A stretch of 64,000 nucleotides of DNA, taken from NCBI GenBank assembly GCA_016872495.1, contig VGZT01000004.1, positions 24,345 to 88,344 of the forward strand. The letters are read 5' to 3'. Shown here one piece after another: positions 27,843-36,390 of this stretch (position 1 is its first letter; each line of letters starts with the position of its first letter). The notes under the pieces were generated by a model. That model saw only the letters and a program-made list of their open reading frames with translations, did not search any database and was not told the DNA's origin. This stretch comes from SAR202 cluster bacterium. GTDB lineage: Bacteria > Chloroflexota > Dehalococcoidia > Lucifugimonadales > Lucifugimonadaceae. The position numbers and the translations under genes were made by a program.

Positions 27843-28685
27843 ATGAAGGCAGACTCGATCACAGTACGTGTTCTCAGCGACGGTTCATACCTGATGGACG
27901 GCGGCTCCGTATTCGGACAGGTGCCGCGGGTGATCTGGGAGCAGCAGGCCAAGCCCGACCGTCGCAACCGGGTCCGCCTCGGGCTGAACTGCCTCCTCGT
28001 ACAGACCCCCGACCTCAACATCCTGGTCGACGCCGGCATGGGCACCCGCGAGCCGGAAATCACCCGGGAGATCTACGGGCTCAGCTCATCCAAGCTCCAC
28101 CGCAACCTGCGGGCCGCCAACCTGACGACCCGCGACATCGACATCGTTCTCCTGTCGCACCTGCACTTCGACCATGTCGGGGGCACCGTCCGACTTGACC
28201 GAGAGGGCGAGATCGTCCCGACCTTCCCCAACGCCCGGTACCTCGTACAACGCCCCAGCTGGAACGAGGCATGCAACCCCAACGAGCGCGCCGTGCCGTT
28301 CTTCGGACTCGCGAGCACCGCCATGAGCGTCCTCGAGCGGTCGGGCCAGCTCGAATTCCTCGACGGCGACGCGTCGATCGTCCCGGGCGTGCACACCATG
28401 ATCACGAACGGCCACTGCACCGGCCACCAGGTCGTTTTCGTGAACACCGGCGGCGAACGGATCGCCTTCATGGGCGACCTCGTCCCGACGCCCAATCACA
28501 TCGTGCTTCCCTACATCACCGCGTTCGACCGCCGGCCCGACGATACGCTCGAAGAGAAGCGCGAGCTCCTGAGCCGTATCGAGCGCGAAGGCTGGCTGAT
28601 GGTGTTCGCGCACGGCTACGAACAGCGCGCCGGGTACCTGGAGCGCATCGGCGGCAAGATGCAGCTGAAGCCAGTCGCCGTCTGA
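27843..28685 (+). CDS. MBL-fold metallo-hydrolase
   Basis: This 280-aa zinc hydrolase has the MBL motif as LLSHLHFDHVGG near residue 100, VDAGMGTRE before it, and a later His in NGHCTGHQVVF. Another metal Asp is in FMGDLVPTPNH, and AHGYEQRAGYL lies at the end. The family covers lactonases and esterases; an N-acyl-homoserine-lactonase-like or other lactonase role would fit the sugar-acid theme. The ATG was chosen because it begins the family domain and follows a GGGGGG stretch; the frame extends 50 codons upstream without family similarity. The broken gene at 14712-15534 is a related family member. Confidence 0.85.
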   Translation: MKADSITVRVLSDGSYLMDGGSVFGQVPRVIWEQQAKPDRRNRVRLGLNCLLVQTPDLNILVDAGMGTREPEITREIYGLSSSKLHRNLRAANLTTRDIDIVLLSHLHFDHVGGTVRLDREGEIVPTFPNARYLVQRPSWNEACNPNERAVPFFGLASTAMSVLERSGQLEFLDGDASIVPGVHTMITNGHCTGHQVVFVNTGGERIAFMGDLVPTPNHIVLPYITAFDRRPDDTLEEKRELLSRIEREGWLMVFAHGYEQRAGYLERIGGKMQLKPVAV

Positions 28686-28708
28686 CCTCGCCTCAAAGCT
28701 CTCTGATG

Positions 28709-28734
28709 AAAGGGGCGCCGCTGGGCGCCCCTTT
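28709..28734. terminator. Bidirectional intrinsic terminator
   Basis: A perfect 11-bp stem (aaaggggcgcc / ggcgcccctttt region) closes a 4-base loop and ends in TTT. It lies between the converging MBL gene (stop 28685) and mtaB (stop 28746). It has the same AAAGG...CCTTT design as the terminator at 5925. Confidence 0.85.
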
Positions 28735-28745
28735 CATTTGCCCGC

Positions 28746-30059
28746 CTATTTTTCGGGCGTCCGCATCCGGGGCATGCCAACCATGTGGCCTGAACGGTTC
28801 GCTACCAGTTCGACTTCCTCGATCCGGTTCGGACCCACGTACTGCTCACCGGGTGCCGCAACCACCCTTACATAGTTGTCGGTCAGACCGGCCAGCGGCG
28901 GGCCATCCGACTCCCATAAGACTGGCCGGACCTGGCCTACCAGATGCTCCCGGAACTTCGTCTCCGCCGCTCTAGCCAACCTCCGCAGCTCGGCCGCCCG
29001 GGAGGCCTTCACCTCATGCGGGACCTGGTCCGGAAACTTCGAGGCGCTGGTGCCCGGACGGGCCGAGTACGGAAATACGTGCGCGCCCGCGAGCTCCGCT
29101 TCCCGCACGACCGCTACCGTGAGCGCGAAGTCTTCGTCAGATTCTCCGGGAAACCCGGCGATAATGTCGGTCGTCACGGCGGCCGCGGGCACGGCCCTCT
29201 TCACCCTCTCCACCGCGTCGATATACCGGGCGGCTGAGTAACGGCGACGCATCCTGCGCAGGATCCCATCGCTTCCAGACTGCAAGGGCATGTGGAAATG
29301 CGGGCACAGGCGCCCCCTGCCCTCCCCGGACCACAACTCGAGAAGGCCTTCGGTCAATTCGAGGGGCTGGAGCGACGAAACCCGGATACGCGGCATTTCG
29401 GTCGATCGCAGCAGTCTGAGGAGCAGGCGCCGGAGGTCCGTGCCTTCCAGGTCGAACCCGTACGAACCGAGTTGAGTTCCGGTCAGCACGACCTCGCGTC
29501 GCCCGCCGTCGAACGCAACTCGTACTTCCGCGACCAGTTGTTCTTCCGGAATGCTTCGCTCACGGCCGCGCACCCGGGGCACGATGCAGTAGGCGCACAC
29601 CTGGTCGCACCCCTCCTGGATGCGCAGGAAGGCGCGCGTGCGCCCCGTGGTGCCGGCGACCCCGGCCGTGCTGGCGACGGGATCGCGCGGGCCCAGTCCG
29701 AGCCGGGCCGCTACCAGTCCGACCAGTTCCGCTTTGGCGCGGTTTGTGACGGTCAGGTCCACGGCTTCCAGGGCGTCGACGGCATTCGGCGAGCGCTCGG
29801 CGAAGCAGCCCGAAGCTACGATCAGCGCATCGGGCCGACGACGGCGAGCCGCGGCCAGCGCCTGCCTGGCCTTTCGGTCGGCGACCGCGGTGACGGTACA
29901 GCTGTTCAACACGAAGACGTCGGCGTCTTGCGCCTGGCCGACCGCAAAACCGGCCGCGGCGAACTCGCGCGCCAGGCGCTCGCTGTCGGCCGCATTCAGC
30001 TTGCAGCCATGGGTTTCGATCGCGACGGTGGGCGTCGCTCGAGGGAAGGTCGCGGGCAT
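28746..30059 (-). CDS. mtaB: tRNA t6A37 methylthiotransferase MtaB
   Basis: This radical-SAM enzyme adds a methylthio group to t6A at position 37 of tRNAs reading ANN codons. The N-terminal UPF0004 domain has ETHGCKLN, NSCTVTAVADRK and ASGCFAE, whose Cys bind the auxiliary cluster. The radical-SAM motif is CDQVCAYCIVPRVRG near residue 150. A C-terminal TRAM-like segment ends the protein. The length is 437 aa from the ATG that opens MPATFPRATP; an upstream extension of the frame lacks similarity. THGCKLN separates MtaB from MiaB and RimO. Confidence 0.9.
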   Translation of the reverse strand: MPATFPRATPTVAIETHGCKLNAADSERLAREFAAAGFAVGQAQDADVFVLNSCTVTAVADRKARQALAAARRRRPDALIVASGCFAERSPNAVDALEAVDLTVTNRAKAELVGLVAARLGLGPRDPVASTAGVAGTTGRTRAFLRIQEGCDQVCAYCIVPRVRGRERSIPEEQLVAEVRVAFDGGRREVVLTGTQLGSYGFDLEGTDLRRLLLRLLRSTEMPRIRVSSLQPLELTEGLLELWSGEGRGRLCPHFHMPLQSGSDGILRRMRRRYSAARYIDAVERVKRAVPAAAVTTDIIAGFPGESDEDFALTVAVVREAELAGAHVFPYSARPGTSASKFPDQVPHEVKASRAAELRRLARAAETKFREHLVGQVRPVLWESDGPPLAGLTDNYVRVVAAPGEQYVGPNRIEEVELVANRSGHMVGMPRMRTPEK

Positions 30060-30116
30060 CAGGGCGATTCTACGACGCAGGTCCAGTGCCGGCCTGATCG
30101 TAATCAGGACCCGGAT

Positions 30117-30125
30117 TGCTATAAT
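30117..30125 (+). promoter_or_regulatory. Extended -10 promoter element for fabF
   Basis: TGCTATAAT is an exact extended -10 (TGnTATAAT), about 140 bases upstream of the fabF start. No good -35 is visible, which is usual for extended -10 promoters. Confidence 0.6.
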
Positions 30126-30266
30126 CCGTGGACTTTTCCGATTCGAGCCACTCGCGGTCATCATTACCCTGTTATCGGTCCAAGATCTGGTGTGCGCCCT
30201 CTCCTACTGCTGAGGCCCCGCCAGCAAGATCCCGGCCGTTCGCATGCATTCTCTGGGGGCTGTCGT

Positions 30267-31508
30267 ATGTCAAAGCGCGTGGTTGTGACCGGCATTGGCG
30301 TAGTTTCCCCAGTCGGAACCGACCGCGAAACCACCTGGCAAGGGGTCATAGAGGGCAAGTCCGGGATCGACCGCATCTCGCTCTTCAATGCCGAAGGGTT
30401 CGAGAGTCGCATCGCCGGAGAAGTTCGAGGGTTCGACCCCACGAAGTACATGGATCGCAAGAAAGCCACGCGGATGGACCGCTTCGCGCAGTTCGCCTGC
30501 GCGGCGTCGATCCAGGCGAAGGAGCAGGCCGGGCTCGACCTCGAGAAGACCGATGCAAGCCGGGTGGCCGTACTGATCGGCAGCGGCGTCGGCGGCATCA
30601 TGACGCTGTCGGAACAGTACGACGTGCTCAAGCAAAAGGGACCGACGCGCGTCAGCCCGTTCCTCATCCCGATGATGTTGACCGACCTGGCCGCCGGCAA
30701 CGTGTCGATGATGCTCGGCACCAGGGGCCCGAACTTCTCTCCAGTGTCCGCATGTGCGACCGGCGCCGACTCGATCGGCGAGGCGTTCGAGATGATCCGC
30801 AGGGGCGCGGCCGACGCCGCGTTTGCGGGGGGCACCGAGGCAGCCGTCTGCCCGATCGCCGTGGCCGGGTTCAATTCCTGCATGGCGCTTTCCAAGCACA
30901 ACGATGAGCCGAACAAGGCCTCCCGGCCATTCGACCTCAAGCGCGACGGATTCGTACTTGGCGAGGGCGCCGGCGTTCTCCTGATCGAGTCACTGGAGCA
31001 CGCCGAGGCAAGGGGCGCACGGCCGATCGCCGAGCTGGTCGGCTATGCCGCTACCAGCGATGCCCATCACATCACGCAGCCCGCTCCCGAAGGCGCGGGA
31101 GCGGCACAGGCCATCAGGCTTGCCCTGAGGCAGGCCGGCCTTGCGCCACAGGACATCGACTACGTCAACGCACACGGCACGTCGACCCCGCTCAACGACC
31201 GCCTCGAGACGGCTGCCATGAAGGGCGCCTTCGGAGAACATGCGAGCAAGGTGGCGATCTCCTCGACCAAGTCGATGACCGGACACCTGCTCGGCGCCGC
31301 CGGCGGGGTTGAGGCTGCGCTTTCGGTGATGGCGATCGAGCGTTCGATGATCCCGCCGACGATAAACCTTGAGAATCCCGATCCGGAGTGCGACCTCGAT
31401 TACGTACCCAACCTCGCGCGGCCGGCCCGCCTGCGCACCGCCATGTCAAACTCGATGGGGTTTGGCGGCCACAACGCCTGCCTCATCTTCAAGGAATTTG
31501 ACCGCTAG
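30267..31508 (+). CDS. fabF: 3-oxoacyl-[acyl-carrier-protein] synthase II
   Basis: This is the KAS II elongation enzyme of fatty-acid synthesis, condensing malonyl-ACP with acyl-ACP in the cytoplasm. The start MSKRVVVTGIGVVSP is typical. The Cys-His-His triad is visible: Cys in SACATGADS near residue 164, His in NAHGTSTPLND near 304, and His in KSMTGHLLGAAGG near 341. The length of 413 aa is normal. No acpP, fabD or fabG adjoins it, so it is not in a fab cluster. recJ follows after 27 bases and may share its transcript. Confidence 0.95.
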   Translation: MSKRVVVTGIGVVSPVGTDRETTWQGVIEGKSGIDRISLFNAEGFESRIAGEVRGFDPTKYMDRKKATRMDRFAQFACAASIQAKEQAGLDLEKTDASRVAVLIGSGVGGIMTLSEQYDVLKQKGPTRVSPFLIPMMLTDLAAGNVSMMLGTRGPNFSPVSACATGADSIGEAFEMIRRGAADAAFAGGTEAAVCPIAVAGFNSCMALSKHNDEPNKASRPFDLKRDGFVLGEGAGVLLIESLEHAEARGARPIAELVGYAATSDAHHITQPAPEGAGAAQAIRLALRQAGLAPQDIDYVNAHGTSTPLNDRLETAAMKGAFGEHASKVAISSTKSMTGHLLGAAGGVEAALSVMAIERSMIPPTINLENPDPECDLDYVPNLARPARLRTAMSNSMGFGGHNACLIFKEFDR

Positions 31509-31535
31509 CCTGCCCGCAGGCCGGAGGCCGGCCTG

Positions 31536-33239
31536 ATGGGTGGCCGCCGCTGGAGAGTCAGGCAGTCGCCTGCATCGCTCCCGCAGGACCTGGTCGAACG
31601 CGCCGGGAACTGCGGCCACCTTGGCGCACTGCTGCTTCACCATCGCGCCATCCGGGACGGCCAGTCGGCAGCCCGATTCCTCAAGCCCGAACTGGCACAC
31701 CTGACCGATCCGCTTGCCCTGCCCGACATGTACCACGCGGTTGAGCGGGTCGCCACCGCGCTCGACCGCCGCGAGCGGATCGGCGTGCTCGGCGACTTCG
31801 ATGTCGATGGCCTGACCGGCGCGGCGATCCTGGTCCAGGCACTGCGCGACCTCGGCGGAAACGTGTCCGTACACATCCCCGACCGGGCGGCCGATGGTCA
31901 CGGCCTGACGACCGGCGCGGTCGACGCGTTCCACGACGATGGCGTGGGCCTCATCGTCACGGCCGATACCGGATCGACGGCGGCCAAGGAGATCACCTAC
32001 GCACGATGGCGCGGCATCGACACCGTCGTCACCGACCACCACCTCTCGGACAGCCTGCCGGCCGACGCGCTTGCGGTCGTCAACCCGCATCGAGCGGGCG
32101 CCCTGCCGGAATCCTCGGTCTTGAGCGGCGCGGGCGTCGCATTCCGCCTGGCGCAGGCCATCTCCGAGAAGTCGGGGCGAGCCCCCGCAAGCCACCTGGT
32201 TTCGCTTGCCGCGCTGGGCGTCATCGCCGACGTCGCCCCGTTGACGGGCGACAATCGAATAATCGCGGCCGAAGGCTTGCGTGAGCTCCAGCACACGTCT
32301 CATCCGGGACTGCGGGCCCTGCTGGACCAGGCCCGTGCAGGGAACCGTGGCGCGCGCGCCCCGATCGACACCGAGGCCATCGCCTTTCACATCGGACCCA
32401 GGCTGAACGCGCCGGGTCGCCTCGGCAGCCCCCTGCTGAGCCTGCAGTTGCTCACGTCGTCCAACGACGCCGAGGCGAAACGCCTCGCAGAAGAGATCGA
32501 GAACCTGAATGGCGAACGACAGAGGCTTTCGCGGGAAGCATGGGCCCTCGCCGAGGCGCAGCTGGCGAAGCTGCCGGCGCTGCCGCCGGTGCTGACGATC
32601 GTCTCGCCAGACCTGATGCCGGGCATCCTCGGCCCTCTGGCAGGCCGCCTGTGCGGCGAATACGAGCGGCCCGCAATCGCCGTGCAGATCGAGAATGGCA
32701 ACGCGCGCGCCAGCGCCCGGTCGATACCTGGCTTCGATATCCACGACGCGATCGCCCGCCAGTCGGCCCGGCTTACCCGCTACGGGGGCCACGCACGCGC
32801 GGCCGGTTTCAGTTGCGCCGCGCCTGATCTGGAGGGCGTCCTCGCCGACATCGCGTCGATCGCATCAAGTTGTGGTCCGGTGACCGCGCCGCCCTTCATC
32901 ACGGCGGACGTCGAGGTCGGGCTGGCGGAGCTCGGCGCAAGCGCCTGGGACTTCGTTCAGATGCTGGCGCCGTGCGGCGAAGGCAACCCGTCGCCCCTGT
33001 TCTTCACGCGGGGAATGCTGCCGATGCAGATCAAGACGCTCGGCGCGACCGGCGACCACTTGCGACTGGTGCTGGATGGTGGCGCCCGGAAGTACGATGC
33101 CATCGGATTCGGCCTGGGCGGGGCCGACCTGGGATCAAGCCTGGTCGACGCAATTTATGCATTGCGAACCGACCACTGGAACGGGCGGGTACGCCACGAA
33201 CTGGAACTCAAGGCGATCCGGCCGGCGGCGCAGGCCTGA
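31536..33239 (+). CDS. recJ: Single-stranded-DNA exonuclease RecJ
   Basis: This DHH-family 5'-3' exonuclease acts in recombination and mismatch repair. The catalytic motifs are GDFDVDG (86-92), TADTGS (142-147) and VTDHH (165-169), and a DHHA1 domain follows with YGGHARAAGFS near residue 416. An OB-like domain lies at the C-terminus. The length of 567 aa is normal. It starts with an ATG within about 27 bases of the fabF stop. The stop codon lies inside the stem of a terminator hairpin. Confidence 0.92.
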   Translation: MGGRRWRVRQSPASLPQDLVERAGNCGHLGALLLHHRAIRDGQSAARFLKPELAHLTDPLALPDMYHAVERVATALDRRERIGVLGDFDVDGLTGAAILVQALRDLGGNVSVHIPDRAADGHGLTTGAVDAFHDDGVGLIVTADTGSTAAKEITYARWRGIDTVVTDHHLSDSLPADALAVVNPHRAGALPESSVLSGAGVAFRLAQAISEKSGRAPASHLVSLAALGVIADVAPLTGDNRIIAAEGLRELQHTSHPGLRALLDQARAGNRGARAPIDTEAIAFHIGPRLNAPGRLGSPLLSLQLLTSSNDAEAKRLAEEIENLNGERQRLSREAWALAEAQLAKLPALPPVLTIVSPDLMPGILGPLAGRLCGEYERPAIAVQIENGNARASARSIPGFDIHDAIARQSARLTRYGGHARAAGFSCAAPDLEGVLADIASIASSCGPVTAPPFITADVEVGLAELGASAWDFVQMLAPCGEGNPSPLFFTRGMLPMQIKTLGATGDHLRLVLDGGARKYDAIGFGLGGADLGSSLVDAIYALRTDHWNGRVRHELELKAIRPAAQA

Positions 33240-33258
33240 CCAGCCACCCGGGTCAGGC
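33234..33258. terminator. Hairpin overlapping both stop codons of recJ and lgt
   Basis: An 8-bp stem (gcctgacc / ggtcaggc) followed by TTT covers the recJ stop (33237-33239) and the lgt stop (33253-33255). A bidirectional terminator is likely. Confidence 0.5.
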
Positions 33259-34131
33259 TTTGGCGCGTGCCTTCGAACGACGCTCGCGCCGGTCGACCCT
33301 CCGCTCAGGCTGATCGGGCGCCGGCGGCACTTCCGGGGCCGGCTTGAAGCGGACCTTCCAGATGATGAAGCCGATGGCGAGCACGAAAACCATCACCGCG
33401 ATCAGGTGCGCTTCCTGCAGGCCCCAGAACTTCACGGGATCGATCCTGAGGAACTGGATGGCGAAGCGGCCGACCGCGTAAAGCGCCAGGTAGACCATGA
33501 AAAGCGCCCCGTCGGGCTTCAGGCGGTTGCGCAGCCTCCAGATGATCGCGAACGCGATCCCGTTCCAGATCATCTCGTAGACGACGGCCGGGTGAACCGG
33601 CTGGTCGGGATCGCCAAACAGGCGTTCGGCGCCAGCGCGGCCCGGGCTGTCAGGGTCCGAAAAGTACCAGCCCCACGGCAGGCTTGTGGCCTTGCTCCAG
33701 TGTTCTCCGTTGATGATGTCGCCGATCCGCCCGATCGTTTGCGCGATGAGCAACGCCGGTGCGCTCAGGTCCAGCAGCTTGCCGACCGGGTACCTGGAGA
33801 TCCGGGCGTAGATGACGCCGGCCAGAGTGCCGCCAAGGATCGCCCCCCAGAGGCCAATCCCGCCTTCCCAGAGCGCGAAAACCTGGCCGAGGTCGTGCCG
33901 GTAGAAATGCCAGTTGTCGGCGACGTGAACGACCCGTGCCCCGACGATACCGCCGGCGATTGCGAAAACGGCGGTGTTGTAGACGTAGTCCTGGTTGATG
34001 CCATCCCTCTTGGCCCAGCGAGCCACCAGGTATACGGCGGCCGAGACCGCCACGAAGCTCAGGAATCCGTGCCAGCTGAGCGTGAAGCTGCCGGTCGAGA
34101 TGATGTTCGGGTCGAATGGGATCTTGATCAT
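33253..34131 (-). CDS. lgt: Prolipoprotein diacylglyceryl transferase
   Basis: This inner-membrane enzyme transfers diacylglycerol from phosphatidylglycerol to the lipobox Cys of prolipoproteins. It has about seven hydrophobic segments. The catalytic region HGFLSFVAV is near residue 21, and the Lgt signature appears as GRIGDIINGEHWSKAT in place of the usual GRxGNFxNxE. The C-terminus is a long basic tail (RRVDRRERRSKARAKA). The length is 292 aa. It fits the many lipoproteins coded in this window. Confidence 0.9.
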   Translation of the reverse strand: MIKIPFDPNIISTGSFTLSWHGFLSFVAVSAAVYLVARWAKRDGINQDYVYNTAVFAIAGGIVGARVVHVADNWHFYRHDLGQVFALWEGGIGLWGAILGGTLAGVIYARISRYPVGKLLDLSAPALLIAQTIGRIGDIINGEHWSKATSLPWGWYFSDPDSPGRAGAERLFGDPDQPVHPAVVYEMIWNGIAFAIIWRLRNRLKPDGALFMVYLALYAVGRFAIQFLRIDPVKFWGLQEAHLIAVMVFVLAIGFIIWKVRFKPAPEVPPAPDQPERRVDRRERRSKARAKA

Positions 34132-34269
34132 TTCTTACCCAGGACGCCGGCGCGAGCCGGGCTCATGCTCAGGTTCGAAATTGTACGCCACTGGCTGGCC
34201 TGCCCGGATGCACCCAAACAGGGTGTCTTTTTGTATTGGATTCCAAGGGCCGGGTATGCCATAAATGCG

Positions 34270-34278
34270 TGCTACAAT
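34270..34278 (+). promoter_or_regulatory. Extended -10 element upstream of the Xer recombinase
   Basis: TGCTACAAT (extended -10, one mismatch to consensus) lies 32 bases before the ATG at 34310. It closely resembles the fabF element TGCTATAAT. Confidence 0.5.
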
Positions 34279-34309
34279 CCCGCCACTTTTAACCCCAACG
34301 GCGACCCCC

Positions 34310-35215
34310 ATGGACGATGAGCTAGACAATTTCCTCAACTACCTGGCGGTCGAGAAGGGCGCTTCCCGGCACACGATCGCAGCTTACGCGAGCGATCTTA
34401 CCCAGCTGATCGAATTCCTGGAGTCGGGTCCGGCCAGCGCACGCGCCGAGACCTGGCGCGAGGTCACCACTCCCCGCCTGGCCCGCTTTGTCGAAGACAT
34501 GGATGCGCGCGGGTACTCGCCCGGGACACGCGCCCGCAAGATCGCTTCGGCAAAGTCCCTGTTCAAGTTCTTGAAGGACGAGGGGCTGATCGAGGCGAAT
34601 CCTGCCGACCAGCTCCGGGCGCCGCGGGCCGGGCGGCCGTTGCCAAAAGCGCTGACGGTCGAGCAGGTCGACCGGCTGCTGGCGGCGCTGGAAGCCGACC
34701 GCTCGAGCGAGGGACTCCGTGACCACGCAATGCTCGAATTGCTGTACGCCGCCGGCCTGCGGGTGAGCGAGCTGGTCGGGTTGGACGTCGCCGACGTCGA
34801 GGTTACGACGGCCACCGTGCGTGCGTTTGGCAAGGGCGGGAAGGAACGCCTCGTGCCGCTGCACGACCGTGCGGTTTCAGCCGTGTCGGCATACCTATCG
34901 AAGGCGCGCGGGAAATTGGCGGGCACGGGCTCCGGCGACGCCCTGTTCCTGAACCGCCGTGGCGGGCGCATGACGCGCCAGGCGTTCTGGCTCCGCTTGC
35001 GGTCAGCGGCGGTCCGCTCCGGCATCGGTGTCCACCTGACGCCGCATACCCTGCGCCACAGCTTCGCGACCCATCTCCTTCAGGGCGGAGCCAACCTGCG
35101 GCAGGTGCAGGAAATGCTGGGGCATGTAAGTATTGCCACCACCCAGATCTATACTCACCTGACCAACGAGCATGTTCGCCGTGAGTTCGACAAGGCGCAT
35201 CCGAGGGCGCACTAG
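34310..35215 (+). CDS. Tyrosine recombinase XerC/XerD
   Basis: This 301-aa site-specific recombinase probably resolves chromosome dimers at dif. The N-terminal SAM-like DNA-binding domain begins FLNYLAVEKGASRHTIAAY. The catalytic domain has Arg in AAGLRVSEL, Lys in GKGGKERLVPL, and HTLRHSFATHLL with the second Arg. GHVSIATTQIYTH then supplies the last His and the nucleophile Tyr. The ATG start matches the usual Xer length. Whether it is XerC or XerD cannot be decided here; a single Xer may do both jobs. Confidence 0.92.
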   Translation: MDDELDNFLNYLAVEKGASRHTIAAYASDLTQLIEFLESGPASARAETWREVTTPRLARFVEDMDARGYSPGTRARKIASAKSLFKFLKDEGLIEANPADQLRAPRAGRPLPKALTVEQVDRLLAALEADRSSEGLRDHAMLELLYAAGLRVSELVGLDVADVEVTTATVRAFGKGGKERLVPLHDRAVSAVSAYLSKARGKLAGTGSGDALFLNRRGGRMTRQAFWLRLRSAAVRSGIGVHLTPHTLRHSFATHLLQGGANLRQVQEMLGHVSIATTQIYTHLTNEHVRREFDKAHPRAH

Positions 35216-35298
35216 CGCCGTCGACGTCTTAAAGTGTCCGCGTCAGGACGGCACATTCCCTCACCCGCCCGGTGGGGGCGGATTACGAGGTACGCCAC

Positions 35299-36012
35299 AT
35301 GACGGTAATAACGATCGAAGGCAGGGCGGGTAGCGGGGCGCCGGAAATCGGCCGTCTGGTAGCTAAAGAGCTTGGTCTTGACTACGTTGACCGGCTGCTG
35401 CTCGCGCAGATCGCAAAACGCGTGGGCTCGACCGTGGAGGCGCTCGTCCAAAGCGAGCGGCGCGCGCCGGGAATCGTCGACCGTTTTGCGCGGCTGATTA
35501 AGCGCATGCTCGAACGTTCGGCGGTTGCCGGAACGGGAGGCGACCCCTACTTCGGCCCGGGAGTCGAGGTCCTGCTTTCCAGGCCCTACCGGGAGATCGA
35601 AGAGCCGGTTGTGACCACCGCACATCAGCTCGGGGAGCGAGAGTTCATCCAGACCACCGGCGAGGTGATCCGGGACCTGGCGGAGATCGGAAATGTCGTC
35701 ATCCTGAGCCGGGGCGGCGGAGCGATCCTGAAAAACAAGCCAGGCGTCCTTCGGGTAGGGATTGTTGGGGATCGCGAAGACCGTGCCCGGCGAATCATGC
35801 TCAGGGAGCATCTCGACCTCGACCGGGCGAGGGCGTTTGTTGAAGAGTCCGACAAGGCGCAGGGCAAGTACTTCCAGGACGCCTTCGGTACGACTCCAAT
35901 CGACCCCTTCTTGTATCATGTGATGTGGAACACGTCCGAAGTCGGCCTCGAATACACCGCACAGCTAATCGTCGAGATGTCGCGCGCGCTGAGTGAGCGT
36001 GGCATCAAATAA
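35299..36012 (+). CDS. Cytidylate kinase-like family protein
   Basis: This 237-aa P-loop kinase-like protein belongs to the Cytidylate_kin2 group. The nucleotide loop is EGRAGSGAPEIGRLVAKEL, a variant of GxxGxGKS without the invariant Lys. It continues with VILSRGGGAILKN and LRVGIVGDREDRARR, which resemble the NMP-binding and lid regions. The true substrate is unproven. The ATG lies just after TACGCCAC; the frame is open nine codons further. It follows the recombinase gene after about 80 bases, on the same strand. Confidence 0.75.
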   Translation: MTVITIEGRAGSGAPEIGRLVAKELGLDYVDRLLLAQIAKRVGSTVEALVQSERRAPGIVDRFARLIKRMLERSAVAGTGGDPYFGPGVEVLLSRPYREIEEPVVTTAHQLGEREFIQTTGEVIRDLAEIGNVVILSRGGGAILKNKPGVLRVGIVGDREDRARRIMLREHLDLDRARAFVEESDKAQGKYFQDAFGTTPIDPFLYHVMWNTSEVGLEYTAQLIVEMSRALSERGIK

Positions 36013-36030
36013 CCTCCTACAAGGTCAAGC

Positions 36031-36315
36031 ATGCCCAGAAATCCGCGCCGCGTCGCGTTCAACTTCCAGAAAAGGGCTAAGAAGCGCGCCGCTCGACCCA
36101 ACGTGTACACCGGCCCGGTCCCGGGCTCCGAAACAGAGGCTGGAGATGGCCTCGCTACCTCACCGGCACTAGCGCCGGCCCGGCCAGGCGTTGGACGAGG
36201 CAGGGCGCGCGGGGACGTCTACACCGAGTACACCAGGCACGAGCTCATCAAGTTCGGCGCTATCCTGGGGATCCTGGTCGCCGTCGCATTCGCGGCCGCG
36301 GTGCTGTACCGCTAG
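36031..36315 (+). CDS. Small protein with one C-terminal membrane helix
   Basis: I do not recognise this 94-aa protein. The first 30 residues are strongly basic (RRVAFNFQKRAKKRAARP), the middle is Gly/Ala/Pro-rich and probably disordered, and the last 22 form a membrane helix (FGAILGILVAVAFAAAVLYR). That suggests a tail-anchored protein with its basic part in the cytoplasm. It follows the kinase-like gene after 18 bases and precedes a hairpin and uvrC. Confidence 0.6.
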   Translation: MPRNPRRVAFNFQKRAKKRAARPNVYTGPVPGSETEAGDGLATSPALAPARPGVGRGRARGDVYTEYTRHELIKFGAILGILVAVAFAAAVLYR

Positions 36316-36338
36316 AAAACCCCCGTCCATTTCTTCAG

Positions 36339-36371
36339 GCAGCCGTGCGGCCTGCACGGCGGCTGCTTCTG
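36339..36371 (+). terminator. Terminator-like hairpin before uvrC
   Basis: GCAGCCGTGC and GCACGGCGGCTGC form an imperfect stem with a 3-base bulge and 5-base loop, followed by TTCTGTTT. It may end the short upstream operon. Confidence 0.4.
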
Positions 36372-36390
36372 TTTCGCATAGACTGAAAAT

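Noticed and set aside
29292..30266. Long in-frame extension upstream of fabF
   Set aside because: FabF begins at MSKRVVVTGIG; the extension runs antisense through mtaB and carries no domain.
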